64,000 nt of DNA from Henriciella algicola (GTDB lineage Bacteria; Pseudomonadota; Alphaproteobacteria; Caulobacterales; Hyphomonadaceae), in the NCBI RefSeq assembly GCF_003576245.1, contig NZ_QWGA01000007.1:584310-648309 (forward strand), given 5' to 3'. Both the position numbers and the translations under genes were made by a program. Under the pieces are notes generated by a model that saw nothing but the letters and a program-made list of their open reading frames with translations, was not told where the DNA came from and did no database searches. Below are positions 1-10,700 of the stretch, piece after piece. How positions within the stretch are numbered: position 1 is the stretch's first letter; each line of letters begins with the position of its first letter.

Positions 1-96
1 GGAACGCCTACCGGGCTATAACCTGCTTGCCTTTGCGGCAAGACCAACGCAGGCTAGCACACACTTGGCCCGACAGAGGCCGCCGGGAGGACACCT

Positions 97-1581
97 ATGA
101 CAACTATGACACGCCGCCGCCTGCTCGCAGGTGGCACAACGCTCGCCGCCTTTCTGCCATTCGCGAACGCCTGTGCCCCAGCAACCGTCATGGCCGCAGG
201 CGCAGGATCAGCCGAGCTAGATGGTGTTGCCATGGCGCAAATGATTGCGCGCGGGGAGACCACGTCGATCCAGCTAACTGAGGCTGCGATCGCCAGAGCT
301 GAAGCGGTAAACCCGCAGATTAACGCACTGGCGACAAAGACTTTTGACCTGGCGCGCACACGCGCTGCAGCCAGCCCGGCAGGCGAATTCGGCGGCGTTC
401 CGACGGCTATCAAGGATCTCGACAACTGGAAGGGCGCGCCGACCATGTATGGCAGCCGCGCCTTCCGTGGAAACCTTGCTGAGGAAGATTCGGTTCTGCC
501 TGGCCGCTGGCGCGATGCAGGTGTGGTTGTCATCGGCAAGTCGACGACGCCAGAGATGGGGCTCACCTCATCGACAGAGCCGCTGGTTACCGGCGCGACG
601 CGTAACCCCTGGGATCTTTCACGGTCCCCTGGTGGATCTTCAGGCGGTGCGGCCGCCCTCACGTCAGCGCGCGTGGTCCCGTTTGCCCATGCAAGCGATG
701 GCGGCGGGTCGATCCGTATTCCTGCTGCCTGCTGTGGTCTGTTTGGACTGAAGCCATCACGCGGCGCGCTGGTGTCAGCATCGACCGGCTCTCCGGTTGA
801 ACTCAGTGTGGATCACGCAGTTACACGCACCGTGCGCGACAGCGCCGCCCTGTTTGCCATGGCTGAAGCGGGTGAGAGCCTGCCAAAGATTGGAGAGATC
901 ACGGGGCCTTCCTCCCGCCGTCTGAAGATCGCCCTGGTGACGGAGACCGGCACCGACGCGCAACTGGACCCGGAAGTCCGCGCGGCGACCGAACAGGCCG
1001 CAACCCTCTGCCGTGAGCTTGGCCATGAGGTGATTGACTGGGACCTGCCAATCGATGCACGCAAATTCCAGGACCAGTTCATCTTGTTCTGGGCCGCCGG
1101 GGCCGCACAGTTCATGCAGGACGCCGCCGCAGCGCTTGGCACGGCGCCCTCACCAGAAATAATCGAGCCGTGGACGCTTGGCCTCGCCGCCCTGTTCAGT
1201 GAACGCCAGGGCGAATTCGCCGATACCGTCGCTGACCTACAGGCCTTCTCATCGATCTATGCGAGCTGGTTTGAGAATTTCGACGTGCTGCTCACGCCAA
1301 CAGTGACCAAGCTGCCGCCGAAAATTGGAGAGCAGGCGCCCGATGGTGACTTCGACACGGTAATGAAATCAGTCACCGACTATGTTGCCTACACGCCTTA
1401 TATGAACGTCTCGGGCGCTGCCTCCATGAATGTGCCGCTCTTCTGGTCTGAAGGCGGGCTGCCGATCGGCTCCATGTTCTCAGGTCGTCAGGGCGATGAC
1501 GGCCTGCTGCTTGCCCTCGCCTATGAGCTGGAACAGGCCAGACCGTGGATTTCCCGGCGTCCGGCGTTGATCGCGACTTGA
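97..1581 (+). CDS. Tat-exported amidase (amidase signature family)
   Basis: A 494-residue protein of the amidase signature family, which hydrolyses C-N amide bonds with a Ser-cisSer-Lys triad. The triad is visible: Lys106 in VPTAIKD, cis-Ser181 in SPGGSSGG and nucleophile Ser205 in [10 protein letters not shown]. The N terminus reads [10 protein letters not shown] followed by a hydrophobic stretch, a twin-arginine signal. The signal ends at FANAC, so Cys26 could be a lipobox cysteine, and export as a periplasmic or lipid-anchored enzyme is likely. The start is supported by GGGAGG about 6 bases upstream. The length is normal for the family. The substrate cannot be read from the sequence; other family members act on aryl amides, peptides or nitrile-derived amides. 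A crotonase gene follows after 31 bases on the same strand, possibly co-transcribed. Confidence 0.9.
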   Translation: MTTMTRRRLLAGGTTLAAFLPFANACAPATVMAAGAGSAELDGVAMAQMIARGETTSIQLTEAAIARAEAVNPQINALATKTFDLARTRAAASPAGEFGGVPTAIKDLDNWKGAPTMYGSRAFRGNLAEEDSVLPGRWRDAGVVVIGKSTTPEMGLTSSTEPLVTGATRNPWDLSRSPGGSSGGAAALTSARVVPFAHASDGGGSIRIPAACCGLFGLKPSRGALVSASTGSPVELSVDHAVTRTVRDSAALFAMAEAGESLPKIGEITGPSSRRLKIALVTETGTDAQLDPEVRAATEQAATLCRELGHEVIDWDLPIDARKFQDQFILFWAAGAAQFMQDAAAALGTAPSPEIIEPWTLGLAALFSERQGEFADTVADLQAFSSIYASWFENFDVLLTPTVTKLPPKIGEQAPDGDFDTVMKSVTDYVAYTPYMNVSGAASMNVPLFWSEGGLPIGSMFSGRQGDDGLLLALAYELEQARPWISRRPALIAT

Positions 1582-1612
1582 CGGGCTACCTGTAAGCTGA
1601 AAGCGGTGGCCA

Positions 1613-2401
1613 ATGTCCACACCGGAAAACCGCCCCGTATTTCTCACTGGCTCAGGTAGCTGCGCGGAAATCGTCATCAATGCGCCCGCAAGGCGCAATG
1701 CGCTCAGCATGTCCATGTGGGCAGCCCTGCCCGTTCTCGTCAGGACGGTCGACGCCGATAGCGCGGCGAAGGCGCTGATTATCCATGGCGGCGATGTCGG
1801 CCATTTCGCGGCCGGCGTGGACATCTCTGAGTTCGAGACAATCTATTCTGACGAAGCCAACACGCGCGAAACGACGGCAATCATCTCCGATGCGATGAGC
1901 GCGATCGAGAATTGCAGCAAACCGGTCATTGCCGCCGTCGAGGGAAGCTGTTTCGGCGCGGGCGTCGCCCTGGCCGTTGCCTGCGATATCCGAATGGCTT
2001 CGCCTGAAGCATCTTTCGGATTGCCGCCTGCAAAACTGGGGATCGTCTACCCTCCGGCCGACCTTCGGCGGCTGGTCAGACTGGTTGGCCCTTCAAATGC
2101 CAAGCATATGCTGTTTTCTGCGCGCCGGTTTTCGGCTGACGAAGCACATGCGTTGGGGCTTGTGAACGAAGTGGCACGAGACGGCAGTGTCATCGAGGCC
2201 GCCCGGAAGACAGTTCAGGAGATTGCCGCAAATTCTTCCTGGTCAGTGAAAGCACTGAAAGAGATGGTGCGCGACGTCCAGAATGATGCGAGCGACGAAG
2301 CGCTTCTGAAGTATATGGTCGACGGTGCGGCTGGCGAAGACTTCCGCGAAGGCTACCGCGCCTTCCTCGAAAAGCGTAAGGCCGCATTCCCTTCCGGATA
2401 G
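1613..2401 (+). CDS. Enoyl-CoA hydratase/isomerase (crotonase) family protein
   Basis: A 262-residue crotonase-fold protein. The family signature is clear: ARRNALSM near residue 26, the oxyanion-hole segment AAGVDISEF near 66-74, and GSCFGAGVALAVACDIRMAS near 111-130. The two glutamates that classical hydratases use (in the GGxxE segment and in QPEI) are replaced here by Ala (GAGVALA) and by PPAK. Ordinary hydration of enoyl-CoA is therefore doubtful, and isomerase, hydrolase or another CoA-thioester chemistry is as likely. It lies 31 bases after the amidase gene and may share its transcript. The assignment to the superfamily is firm; the reaction is not. Confidence 0.85.
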   Translation: MSTPENRPVFLTGSGSCAEIVINAPARRNALSMSMWAALPVLVRTVDADSAAKALIIHGGDVGHFAAGVDISEFETIYSDEANTRETTAIISDAMSAIENCSKPVIAAVEGSCFGAGVALAVACDIRMASPEASFGLPPAKLGIVYPPADLRRLVRLVGPSNAKHMLFSARRFSADEAHALGLVNEVARDGSVIEAARKTVQEIAANSSWSVKALKEMVRDVQNDASDEALLKYMVDGAAGEDFREGYRAFLEKRKAAFPSG

Positions 2402-2456
2402 GTTCGCCACGCGAATACATGCTGCGGCGCAACTTTAGATGTCTATGTTTCCCCAA

Positions 2457-2484
2457 AGTGATGCAACAAAACATCACTAGTGAA
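2457..2484. promoter_or_regulatory. Overlapping inverted repeats upstream of the TonB-dependent receptor
   Basis: AGTGATG (2457-2463) and CATCACT (2472-2478) form a perfect 7-base inverted repeat with an 8-base gap. TCACTAGTGA (2474-2483) is an overlapping perfect 10-base palindrome. They lie about 145 bases before the receptor start, in an otherwise featureless 220-base gap. This could be an operator for substrate-dependent control of the receptor, or a weak terminator of the upstream gene. There is no T-run after it. Confidence 0.3.
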
Positions 2485-2624
2485 GTATTTTTGCATAACG
2501 CTGATTTCTCCCATTGAGAATTTGCGGCAGCACACTTTATGGCGTGCTGCGGTGCGATCTCCAATGACTGTTGGGGTTATCGACACGCAAATCAGAAAAA
2601 TAACGATCTGGGAGTCTAAACTTT

Positions 2625-4967
2625 ATGCAACGCAGCAAATTCCTCCTCTCGACGGCCGCTTCCGTCGCCATTCTCGCGCAGGCTCCTGCCTTCGCCCAAG
2701 AGGCACCAGAAGCAGAACGCGAGTCGGCAGTGGACCGTGTCCTTCAGAAGGTCACCGTGTCTGCAACCAAAAAGCAGAACGTTGAAAACGTGCAGGACGT
2801 TCCTGTCTCCGTGACCGCGTTCAACGAAGACACGCTCGACGCACTGAACGTCGCAAACCTCGAAGACCTTTCCTACTCCACGCCGAACGTCTCGCTCGAT
2901 GACGTTGGCACGGCACGCGGCACGGCAAACTTCGCTATCCGTGGCCTCGGCGTGAACTCGTCGATCCCGTCGATCGACCCAGCCGTTGGTGTGTTTATCG
3001 ATGGCGTCTATCTCGGTGTGAACAACGGCGTCGTCGTCGACCTGTTCGACCTCGACAGCGTTGAAGTCCTGCGCGGCCCACAAGGCCTCCTGTTCGGCCG
3101 TAACACCACCGGTGGTGCGCTGGTCGTCAATACGGGCAACCCGACCGACGAGTTCAGCTACAAGGCACAGGCGACCTTTGACGGCCCGATCGACGATGAT
3201 CGCGGTGGCCTCAACTCCACCATCCAGGGCACGGTTTCCGGCCCTCTGATCGATGGCGTCCTGAACGGCAAGATCGGTGCTTACTACAACACCGACGCTG
3301 GCTACTTCAAAAACCTGAACGACGGCGACAATCACGGCGAAGCACAGGTCGCGATCTATCGCGGCGCGCTCGAGTGGTTTGCAAGCGATCGCCTCACCTT
3401 CCTCGCGAAGGCTGAGTACACCGACAGCCGCGTCGACGGCCCGTCCGGCCAGAACCGCTCCTACTTCGATCGCGACAGCTTCGACTTCTCGATCAACAGC
3501 CCAGGCACCGGCGAAGCCGAAACCATCTTCGCATCGCTGCGCGCTGACTATGATGTCGACTTCGGCAACGGTACGATCACCAACATTCTCGGCTACCGCG
3601 AATATGACTCCCTGAGCACCGGTAGCGACATCGACGCAACGCCGTTCACACTGTTCCACTCAAACGCAGAATTCCTGCAGGAACAGATCTCCAACGAGCT
3701 GCGCTATGCTGGCACGTTCGGTAATGTGGACCTCACCACGGGCGTCTACTACTTCAACCAGACGCTCGACTATACCGAAGTCCGCAACCTGCCGACCACG
3801 CGCCCGGCACCGCTTCCAGCGACCATTCCGTGGATCTTCTACGGCGGCGGTTCGCAGGACCACACGGTCTACGGCGCTTTCGCAAACGTCGATTACTCGA
3901 TCACGCCTGACCTGATCGTGACGGCTGGCCTTCGTTATTCGAAGGAAGAAAAAGACGCCGACGTGACCTTCATCCGTCCGCGCTTCGAGTGTTCTGTCGT
4001 TGACGGCACCTGCCCGACCGACGGCTTCAACCAGCTTCTCGGTGCCCTCGGCGCACAAGAGCCAAACGGCTTCTCCGATGGCGACGACTGGTCGAACTGG
4101 ACCCCGAAAGTTGGCCTGCAATACTTCTGGTCTGACAACTTCCAGACCTATGGCTACTACACCAAGGGCTTCCGCTCGGGCGGCTACAACTTCCGCATCA
4201 CGGATGTTGGCGTCTTTCTGAACCAGATTGTGCCGGCAACCGGCGGCAATTTCGGCTTTGACGAAGAAGAAGTCGATGCGTTCGAAATCGGCTTCAAGTC
4301 CGGCAGCGAAGACGGCCGCATCCAGCTTAACGGTGCAGCCTTCCTGACCGAAATCGCCGACATGCAGCGCGAAGTGAACACTGCTGGCCCATCGGGCGTC
4401 GTTCAGAACATCCTGAACACGGCTGACGCGACCATCATCGGTGTCGAAGTTGAAGGCCGCGTTGCGCTGACCGACAACTTCCTGGTCAACTTCAATGCTG
4501 GCCTGATCGATGCGAGCTATGACGATGTCCGTTTCGACATCTCCGGCGACACGCAGGTCAACATTCTTGACCAGCGTCTCGACCTGCCGCGCGTTCCTCC
4601 GGTCACCTATGGTGTCGGCGCGATATATGACATCGATCTCGGTGACATGGGCGCCCTGATCAGCCGCGCAAATTATCAGTACCGCGACCGTATCGCCTAC
4701 ACCGATAGCAACTTCGGCTGGATCCAGGATTCCCATCAGCTGTCCGCGAACATCAGCTGGGAAACGCCTTATGATGGCTTCACCGTGTCGCTTTTCGGTC
4801 AGAACCTACTCGACAGCGTTCAGGCCGGTAACGACACGCAGCTGCCTTTCCCTGGCCCGCTGTCCAACGGTGTGCAGACCCCTTACCAGCCATTCCCGGG
4901 TGGCGGCACGTTCTCGCCGCTCAAGAAGGGCCGTCTGGTCGGTGTGGAGTTCACGCTCCGCCGCTAG
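2625..4967 (+). CDS. TonB-dependent outer membrane receptor
   Basis: A 780-residue outer membrane receptor that would import a siderophore, vitamin or glycan fragment using TonB energy. It has a Sec signal peptide ending AFAQ at about residue 25, then a plug domain (VTVSATKKQNVENVQDVPVS, GVFIDGVYLG, VEVLRGPQG, LFGRNTTGGALVV). A long beta-barrel rich in aromatic/aspartate strands follows, and a C-terminal strand ends VGVEFTLRR. Codon use is strongly biased (ctc, cgc, atc), suggesting high expression. The type resembles the large family of TonB receptors found in Caulobacterales and sphingomonads. The substrate is not evident because no transport or utilisation gene is adjacent. Inverted repeats upstream may be an operator. 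A strong terminator follows the stop. Confidence 0.93.
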   Translation: MQRSKFLLSTAASVAILAQAPAFAQEAPEAERESAVDRVLQKVTVSATKKQNVENVQDVPVSVTAFNEDTLDALNVANLEDLSYSTPNVSLDDVGTARGTANFAIRGLGVNSSIPSIDPAVGVFIDGVYLGVNNGVVVDLFDLDSVEVLRGPQGLLFGRNTTGGALVVNTGNPTDEFSYKAQATFDGPIDDDRGGLNSTIQGTVSGPLIDGVLNGKIGAYYNTDAGYFKNLNDGDNHGEAQVAIYRGALEWFASDRLTFLAKAEYTDSRVDGPSGQNRSYFDRDSFDFSINSPGTGEAETIFASLRADYDVDFGNGTITNILGYREYDSLSTGSDIDATPFTLFHSNAEFLQEQISNELRYAGTFGNVDLTTGVYYFNQTLDYTEVRNLPTTRPAPLPATIPWIFYGGGSQDHTVYGAFANVDYSITPDLIVTAGLRYSKEEKDADVTFIRPRFECSVVDGTCPTDGFNQLLGALGAQEPNGFSDGDDWSNWTPKVGLQYFWSDNFQTYGYYTKGFRSGGYNFRITDVGVFLNQIVPATGGNFGFDEEEVDAFEIGFKSGSEDGRIQLNGAAFLTEIADMQREVNTAGPSGVVQNILNTADATIIGVEVEGRVALTDNFLVNFNAGLIDASYDDVRFDISGDTQVNILDQRLDLPRVPPVTYGVGAIYDIDLGDMGALISRANYQYRDRIAYTDSNFGWIQDSHQLSANISWETPYDGFTVSLFGQNLLDSVQAGNDTQLPFPGPLSNGVQTPYQPFPGGGTFSPLKKGRLVGVEFTLRR

Positions 4968-4990
4968 TCAGGTATGACATTCGAAACATG

Positions 4991-5022
4991 AAAGGGCGGC
5001 TGAGAAATCTGCCGCCCTTTTT
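4991..5022. terminator. Bidirectional rho-independent terminator
   Basis: A perfect 10-base stem AAAGGGCGGC / GCCGCCCTTT with a 10-base loop is followed by TTC and preceded by A-rich sequence. It therefore works in both directions between the convergent TonB receptor and DUF2252 genes. Confidence 0.8.
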
Positions 5023-5042
5023 CTTTGCCGGATCAGTGAGGC

Positions 5043-6527
5043 CTAACGATAGATCATCTCGATATTCTCAAACGCTCCTCTGGCGTGATCTTCACAGAAC
5101 ATCTTGTGGTCCTGCTTCAACCGGTCGGCCGCCTCTGCGGTGAAGCGAACGATATCGTCGATGAAGAGATGGCGAGGACGTGTTGCCTCCAGAATGGCTG
5201 GTTCGACGTCATAGTCGATCTGACCGAGATCATCTGAGCGGGCATGCGCCTGAGCAAGCGCCGCGCCGCACGCCTTGGCGTATTTCTTCCAGGTCTTGTA
5301 GCTCAGCTTGTCGATGTCGATGTCGTCCCGAAACGGCGCGCGCTCCCGGCTCATGAAGCTTTCGCCGTCGATCTCAACCGCGCCATAGAAGATGTCGCCA
5401 TGCGCAAGCTGGACACTCTGGCCGTGGGCGATCCGATCGGCCTTGGAGCCCGCATTGAAGTCGCTCGGCGGTGTCAGTCCTTCGAGGGCAGAGAGGCGTG
5501 CCCGCTTGAATTCGATGATGATGTCGTCGGTCGCGTCCTTGGATGGCCCCTCGATCAGGACGTAGTATCTAGGGAGGCCGAGCGAGGCCGTCCCTTGCCC
5601 GTGGCGAACACAGACATCCTTCACCTTGAGCTCACCTGCCCGGTCGGGAACATCGAAGCCCTTGCGCTCGGCAAGCTCATTGACCGCCTTCTGGAACTTC
5701 TCTTTCTCGCTGGAGAGAGGCTGGAGCTCATCGTCGGAGCGAAAGCCCCGCCCATTCGGTTTCAGATAGTCGTCCCAAAGCCAGTCCCTGCGCTCTTCCC
5801 AGGCTTCCTCGAACAGGCGCTGGATGACCTCTGGCGAATTGTTCAGTCTGAACGCGTCGTGCTCCTCATTTGAGTGACGCGCATAGGTCTTCATCGCTTT
5901 GAGATAACCCTTCACGAACTTCGCTACGACCTTCCGGCGCTTCTTGCGCTTCATGCCCGAAACCATGTCAGTCGCGACCCAGAAGCCCACGGCACCCCTT
6001 TTGATATCCCAGGTGAATGGCGCGTAGATCGTCTCGTCAAAATCGTTGACGCCGAAGATCGGCGCACCATTCGCATCGGGCATCACACCAAAGTTTTCGG
6101 GGTGAACATCTCCGAGCGCCATGACCGTTGGCATACTTGCATCTTCGCCGACGAGATCGCGGTAGAAGAGCAAGGCCGTGCCGCGGAAGAATTTGAAGTA
6201 GTCACCTGCCAGCGTGTCGAATTTGTTGGCGGCGCCCGGCGCGCGATTGGCGATGCGGGTAGCATGGTCCTCGCGCAGGGTTGAGCGAACATGTTCGCGC
6301 CGCGCCTGGCCGGTCAGCATGCGAGGCGGGATGACTTGCTCTCCATTCGCCAACCGTTCGGCGAGCACCCTGAAAGCATCGACCTTGCCGTTAGCCTGGC
6401 GCCAGGGCTTGGGCTTCTCGGCTGGCTTTTTCTTCTGCGTGCCAGACTTGGCTCCACCTGAAGATTGCTTCGTGCCCGAAGCCGGTTTTTGCTTCGTAGA
6501 CTTCGTGGGTGTGGCCGCTTTCGCCAT
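5043..6527 (-). CDS. DUF2252 family protein
   Basis: A 494-residue cytosolic protein of the DUF2252 family, whose fold is thought to be kinase-like; its function is unknown. Visible hallmarks are KFFRGTALLFYRDL, the motif GDVHPENFGVM, and FGVNDFDETIYAPFTWDIKR, which resemble the catalytic and metal-binding HxxN and D segments of phosphotransferase folds. The first 45 residues are a low-complexity Lys/Ser/Thr/Pro tail. The gene is alone, convergent with the TonB receptor and divergent from the oxidoreductase gene at 6678. No signal peptide or membrane segment is seen. Family membership is confident; enzymatic activity is only an inference from the conserved acidic motifs. Confidence 0.85.
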   Translation of the reverse strand: MAKAATPTKSTKQKPASGTKQSSGGAKSGTQKKKPAEKPKPWRQANGKVDAFRVLAERLANGEQVIPPRMLTGQARREHVRSTLREDHATRIANRAPGAANKFDTLAGDYFKFFRGTALLFYRDLVGEDASMPTVMALGDVHPENFGVMPDANGAPIFGVNDFDETIYAPFTWDIKRGAVGFWVATDMVSGMKRKKRRKVVAKFVKGYLKAMKTYARHSNEEHDAFRLNNSPEVIQRLFEEAWEERRDWLWDDYLKPNGRGFRSDDELQPLSSEKEKFQKAVNELAERKGFDVPDRAGELKVKDVCVRHGQGTASLGLPRYYVLIEGPSKDATDDIIIEFKRARLSALEGLTPPSDFNAGSKADRIAHGQSVQLAHGDIFYGAVEIDGESFMSRERAPFRDDIDIDKLSYKTWKKYAKACGAALAQAHARSDDLGQIDYDVEPAILEATRPRHLFIDDIVRFTAEAADRLKQDHKMFCEDHARGAFENIEMIYR

Positions 6528-6677
6528 CGGATCTCCAACATTGATTTTCTGTTAGAGTTTCAACGCGCGGACTTCATTCGCGGTTGCACATGGGGCATCT
6601 CGGCTTTTCGCTTGGCTTTCGCAGGGTCAGCGATGCTTTGGCTCGTCCCAACCAAGGAAACACAAGGGAGAGTCTCA

Positions 6678-7682
6678 ATGAAAGTTGCCAGCCTGAAGAA
6701 GCCGGGCGGTCTGCAGAATATCCAGATCGAAACGCGCGACGACCCGAAACCCAAGGCCGGTGAGGTACTGGTGCGGGTGAAGGCGAGCTCGCTGAACTAT
6801 CACGACTTCGTTGTTGCGCAGGGCGGTATCCCCACGCCGGATGGCCGCATCCTGATGTCCGATGGTGCTGGCGAAGTCGTCGAGGTCGGTGAAGGCGTCA
6901 CCCGCTTCAAGAAAGGCGACAAGGTTCTTTCGACCTTCTTCCCCGGCTGGCGCGACGGTCCGCCCGAACTCGACAAGATGCTGGCGGTGCCGGGCGACCG
7001 GATCGACGGCTTTTCGGCTGAACTTGTTGCCGCGCCTGCAGAGGGCCTGACCCGCATGCCGGAAGGCTGGAGCTTTGCTGAAGCGGCGACCCTGCCCTGC
7101 GCGGCGCTGACCGCATGGCGTGGCCTGATGGTGGAAAACTCCATCCAGCCAGGCGACTGGGTGCTCACGCAAGGCACGGGCGGCGTATCGATCTTCGCAC
7201 TCCAGTTTGCCAAGGCGGCTGGCGCGCGCGTGATCTCGACATCTTCGTCTCAGGAGAAGCTCGACAAGCTGAAAGAGCTCGGCGCGGATTATGTGATCAA
7301 TTACAAGGAAACACCCAATTGGGGCGCAAAAGCCAAGGAGATCACGAGTGGCCGCGGCGTCGATGAAGTGATCGAGATTGGCGGCCCCGGCACGATGGCT
7401 CAGTCCATCGCAGCATGTCGCATTGGTGGTCACATCTCGCTGATCGGCGTGCTGACCGGCATCTCCGGGGAGGTGCCAACGGCTGCCCTCTTCAGCTCAA
7501 ATATCACCGTGTCCGGCATTACGGTCGGCTCGCGCCAGTCTCAGGAAGACATGATCGCCGCCATCGAATCATCCGGCATCAAGCCGGTGATCAGCGACCA
7601 TTTCCCACTCGAGAAACTGGCCGATGCGTTCGCTCATCAGGCGAGCCAGAAGCATTTCGGCAAGATTGTTGTGGACATCTGA
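6678..7682 (+). CDS. MDR-superfamily NAD(P)-dependent alcohol dehydrogenase/quinone reductase-like
   Basis: A 334-residue medium-chain dehydrogenase/reductase. The N-terminal GroES-like domain contains VRVKASSLNYHDF and GRILMSDGAGEVVEVGEGV. The Rossmann domain contains GTGGVSIFALQFAKAAGARV with the glycine-rich NAD(P) loop, then LKELGADYVINY. The position of the catalytic zinc cysteine is occupied by Asn in SLNYHD and no structural four-cysteine lobe is present. The enzyme is therefore probably zinc-independent, like quinone oxidoreductases and cd08276-type MDR proteins. The ATG at 6678 is chosen over upstream in-frame starts because it has GGGAG about 8 bases before it and begins the conserved domain; the open frame extends to 6465. 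A terminator follows. The substrate is unknown. Confidence 0.87.
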   Translation: MKVASLKKPGGLQNIQIETRDDPKPKAGEVLVRVKASSLNYHDFVVAQGGIPTPDGRILMSDGAGEVVEVGEGVTRFKKGDKVLSTFFPGWRDGPPELDKMLAVPGDRIDGFSAELVAAPAEGLTRMPEGWSFAEAATLPCAALTAWRGLMVENSIQPGDWVLTQGTGGVSIFALQFAKAAGARVISTSSSQEKLDKLKELGADYVINYKETPNWGAKAKEITSGRGVDEVIEIGGPGTMAQSIAACRIGGHISLIGVLTGISGEVPTAALFSSNITVSGITVGSRQSQEDMIAAIESSGIKPVISDHFPLEKLADAFAHQASQKHFGKIVVDI

Positions 7683-7708
7683 TCCCCAGCAGAAATCGCA
7701 GTTCTGAC

Positions 7709-7735
7709 AGACAGGCCGGTATCCCCGGCCTGTCT
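7709..7735 (+). terminator. Rho-independent terminator after the MDR gene
   Basis: A perfect 11-base stem AGACAGGCCGG / CCGGCCTGTCT with a 5-base loop sits 27 bases after the stop codon. Only a short T-rich stretch follows. Confidence 0.7.
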
Positions 7736-7763
7736 TGCTTTGCGCTTATATATAGATTTTCAC

Positions 7764-7773
7764 AATAGCTATT
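7764..7773. promoter_or_regulatory. Possible peroxide-regulator site upstream of katG
   Basis: AATAGCTATT is a perfect 10-base palindrome about 90 bases before katG, with a further ATAG at 7752. OxyR operators are built from ATAG/CTAT elements, but the spacing here does not match the full four-element consensus. A role in OxyR-type control is only a suggestion from the gene context. Confidence 0.22.
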
Positions 7774-7858
7774 CAGCGGCGTTTTGATTTGTTCGATGAA
7801 GCTTGATCCGGTATGTTCAAGGTTCAGATCAACGCACAGGTTAGAAGGAAGGATTTAA

Positions 7859-10063
<2,205 letters not shown>

Positions 10064-10088
10064 GCTCGACGCCAGTTACAAACCAGGA

Positions 10089-10119
10089 AAGCGCCCCGGC
10101 CCGTCCGGGGCGCTTTTTT
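10089..10119 (+). terminator. Rho-independent terminator of katG
   Basis: AAGCGCCCCGG / CCGGGGCGCTT pair around the loop CCCGT, followed by a run of T. It lies about 25 bases after the katG stop codon. Confidence 0.88.
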
Positions 10120-10211
10120 GTTGGGGAAACCAATAAATTCCTCGCCAATGGCTCGCCTAAGCGAATGCCCCGAACTAGCATGATGGTCAGACACGCTAGC
10201 GCGGAGGGATT

Positions 10212-10700
10212 ATGGCGCTTCGGATATCTCTGAACATCAACGGCACAGAACATGGTGTGGACCTTGAAGATCCACGCCCGACATTGCTCGACGTGCTTCG
10301 TGAACGGATAGGGCTTACGGGCACTAAAAAGGGCTGCGACCGCGGCCAGTGCGGGGCCTGTACAGTGCTGGTGGACGGGCGGCGCGTGAACAGCTGCCTC
10401 ACTTTGGCGGTCAGCCTCGATGGCGCCGACATCACCACAGTTGAAGGCCTAGCCGATGGCGACACGCTCCATCCGGTCCAGGCGGCCTTCATTCAGAATG
10501 ATGGCTTCCAGTGCGGCTATTGTACGCCCGGCCAGATCATGAGCGCGGTGGGGCTGCTCAGTGAAACGGGTGGCCAGGCATCCGCCGAAGCGATCCGAGA
10601 AGGCATGAGCGGCAATCTTTGTCGCTGCGGCGCCTATGCCGGCATCCAGGACGCGGTACTCGAAGCGCAGGCGAATATCGCCAAGGCAGGCAAGTCATGA
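10212..10700 (+). CDS. Molybdenum hydroxylase [2Fe-2S] subunit (PaoA/XdhC-type small subunit)
   Basis: A 162-residue iron-sulfur subunit of a xanthine-dehydrogenase-family enzyme, passing electrons from the Mo centre to FAD. The plant-type ferredoxin cluster is seen in CDRGQCGACTVLVDG...NSCL. The second, alpha-helical [2Fe-2S] cluster is seen in CGYCTPGQIM and GNLCRCGAY. Unlike E. coli PaoA (YagT), which carries a Tat signal, this protein begins directly with the ferredoxin domain (MALRISLNINGTEHG), so the complex is probably cytoplasmic. GGAGGG lies just before the start. Its stop codon overlaps the start of the FAD subunit (ATGA), indicating translational coupling. Confidence 0.92.
   Translation: MALRISLNINGTEHGVDLEDPRPTLLDVLRERIGLTGTKKGCDRGQCGACTVLVDGRRVNSCLTLAVSLDGADITTVEGLADGDTLHPVQAAFIQNDGFQCGYCTPGQIMSAVGLLSETGGQASAEAIREGMSGNLCRCGAYAGIQDAVLEAQANIAKAGKS

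Noticed and set aside
2616..4736. Two long minus-strand frames opposite the TonB-dependent receptor
   Set aside because: Both are valine/alanine/aspartate-rich mirror frames of a strongly codon-biased gene, without ribosome sites or domains.
7752..7790. Full OxyR operator before katG
   Set aside because: Only the central ATAGCTAT palindrome and one further ATAG fit; the 10-base period of four elements is not met, so only a weak entry was kept.
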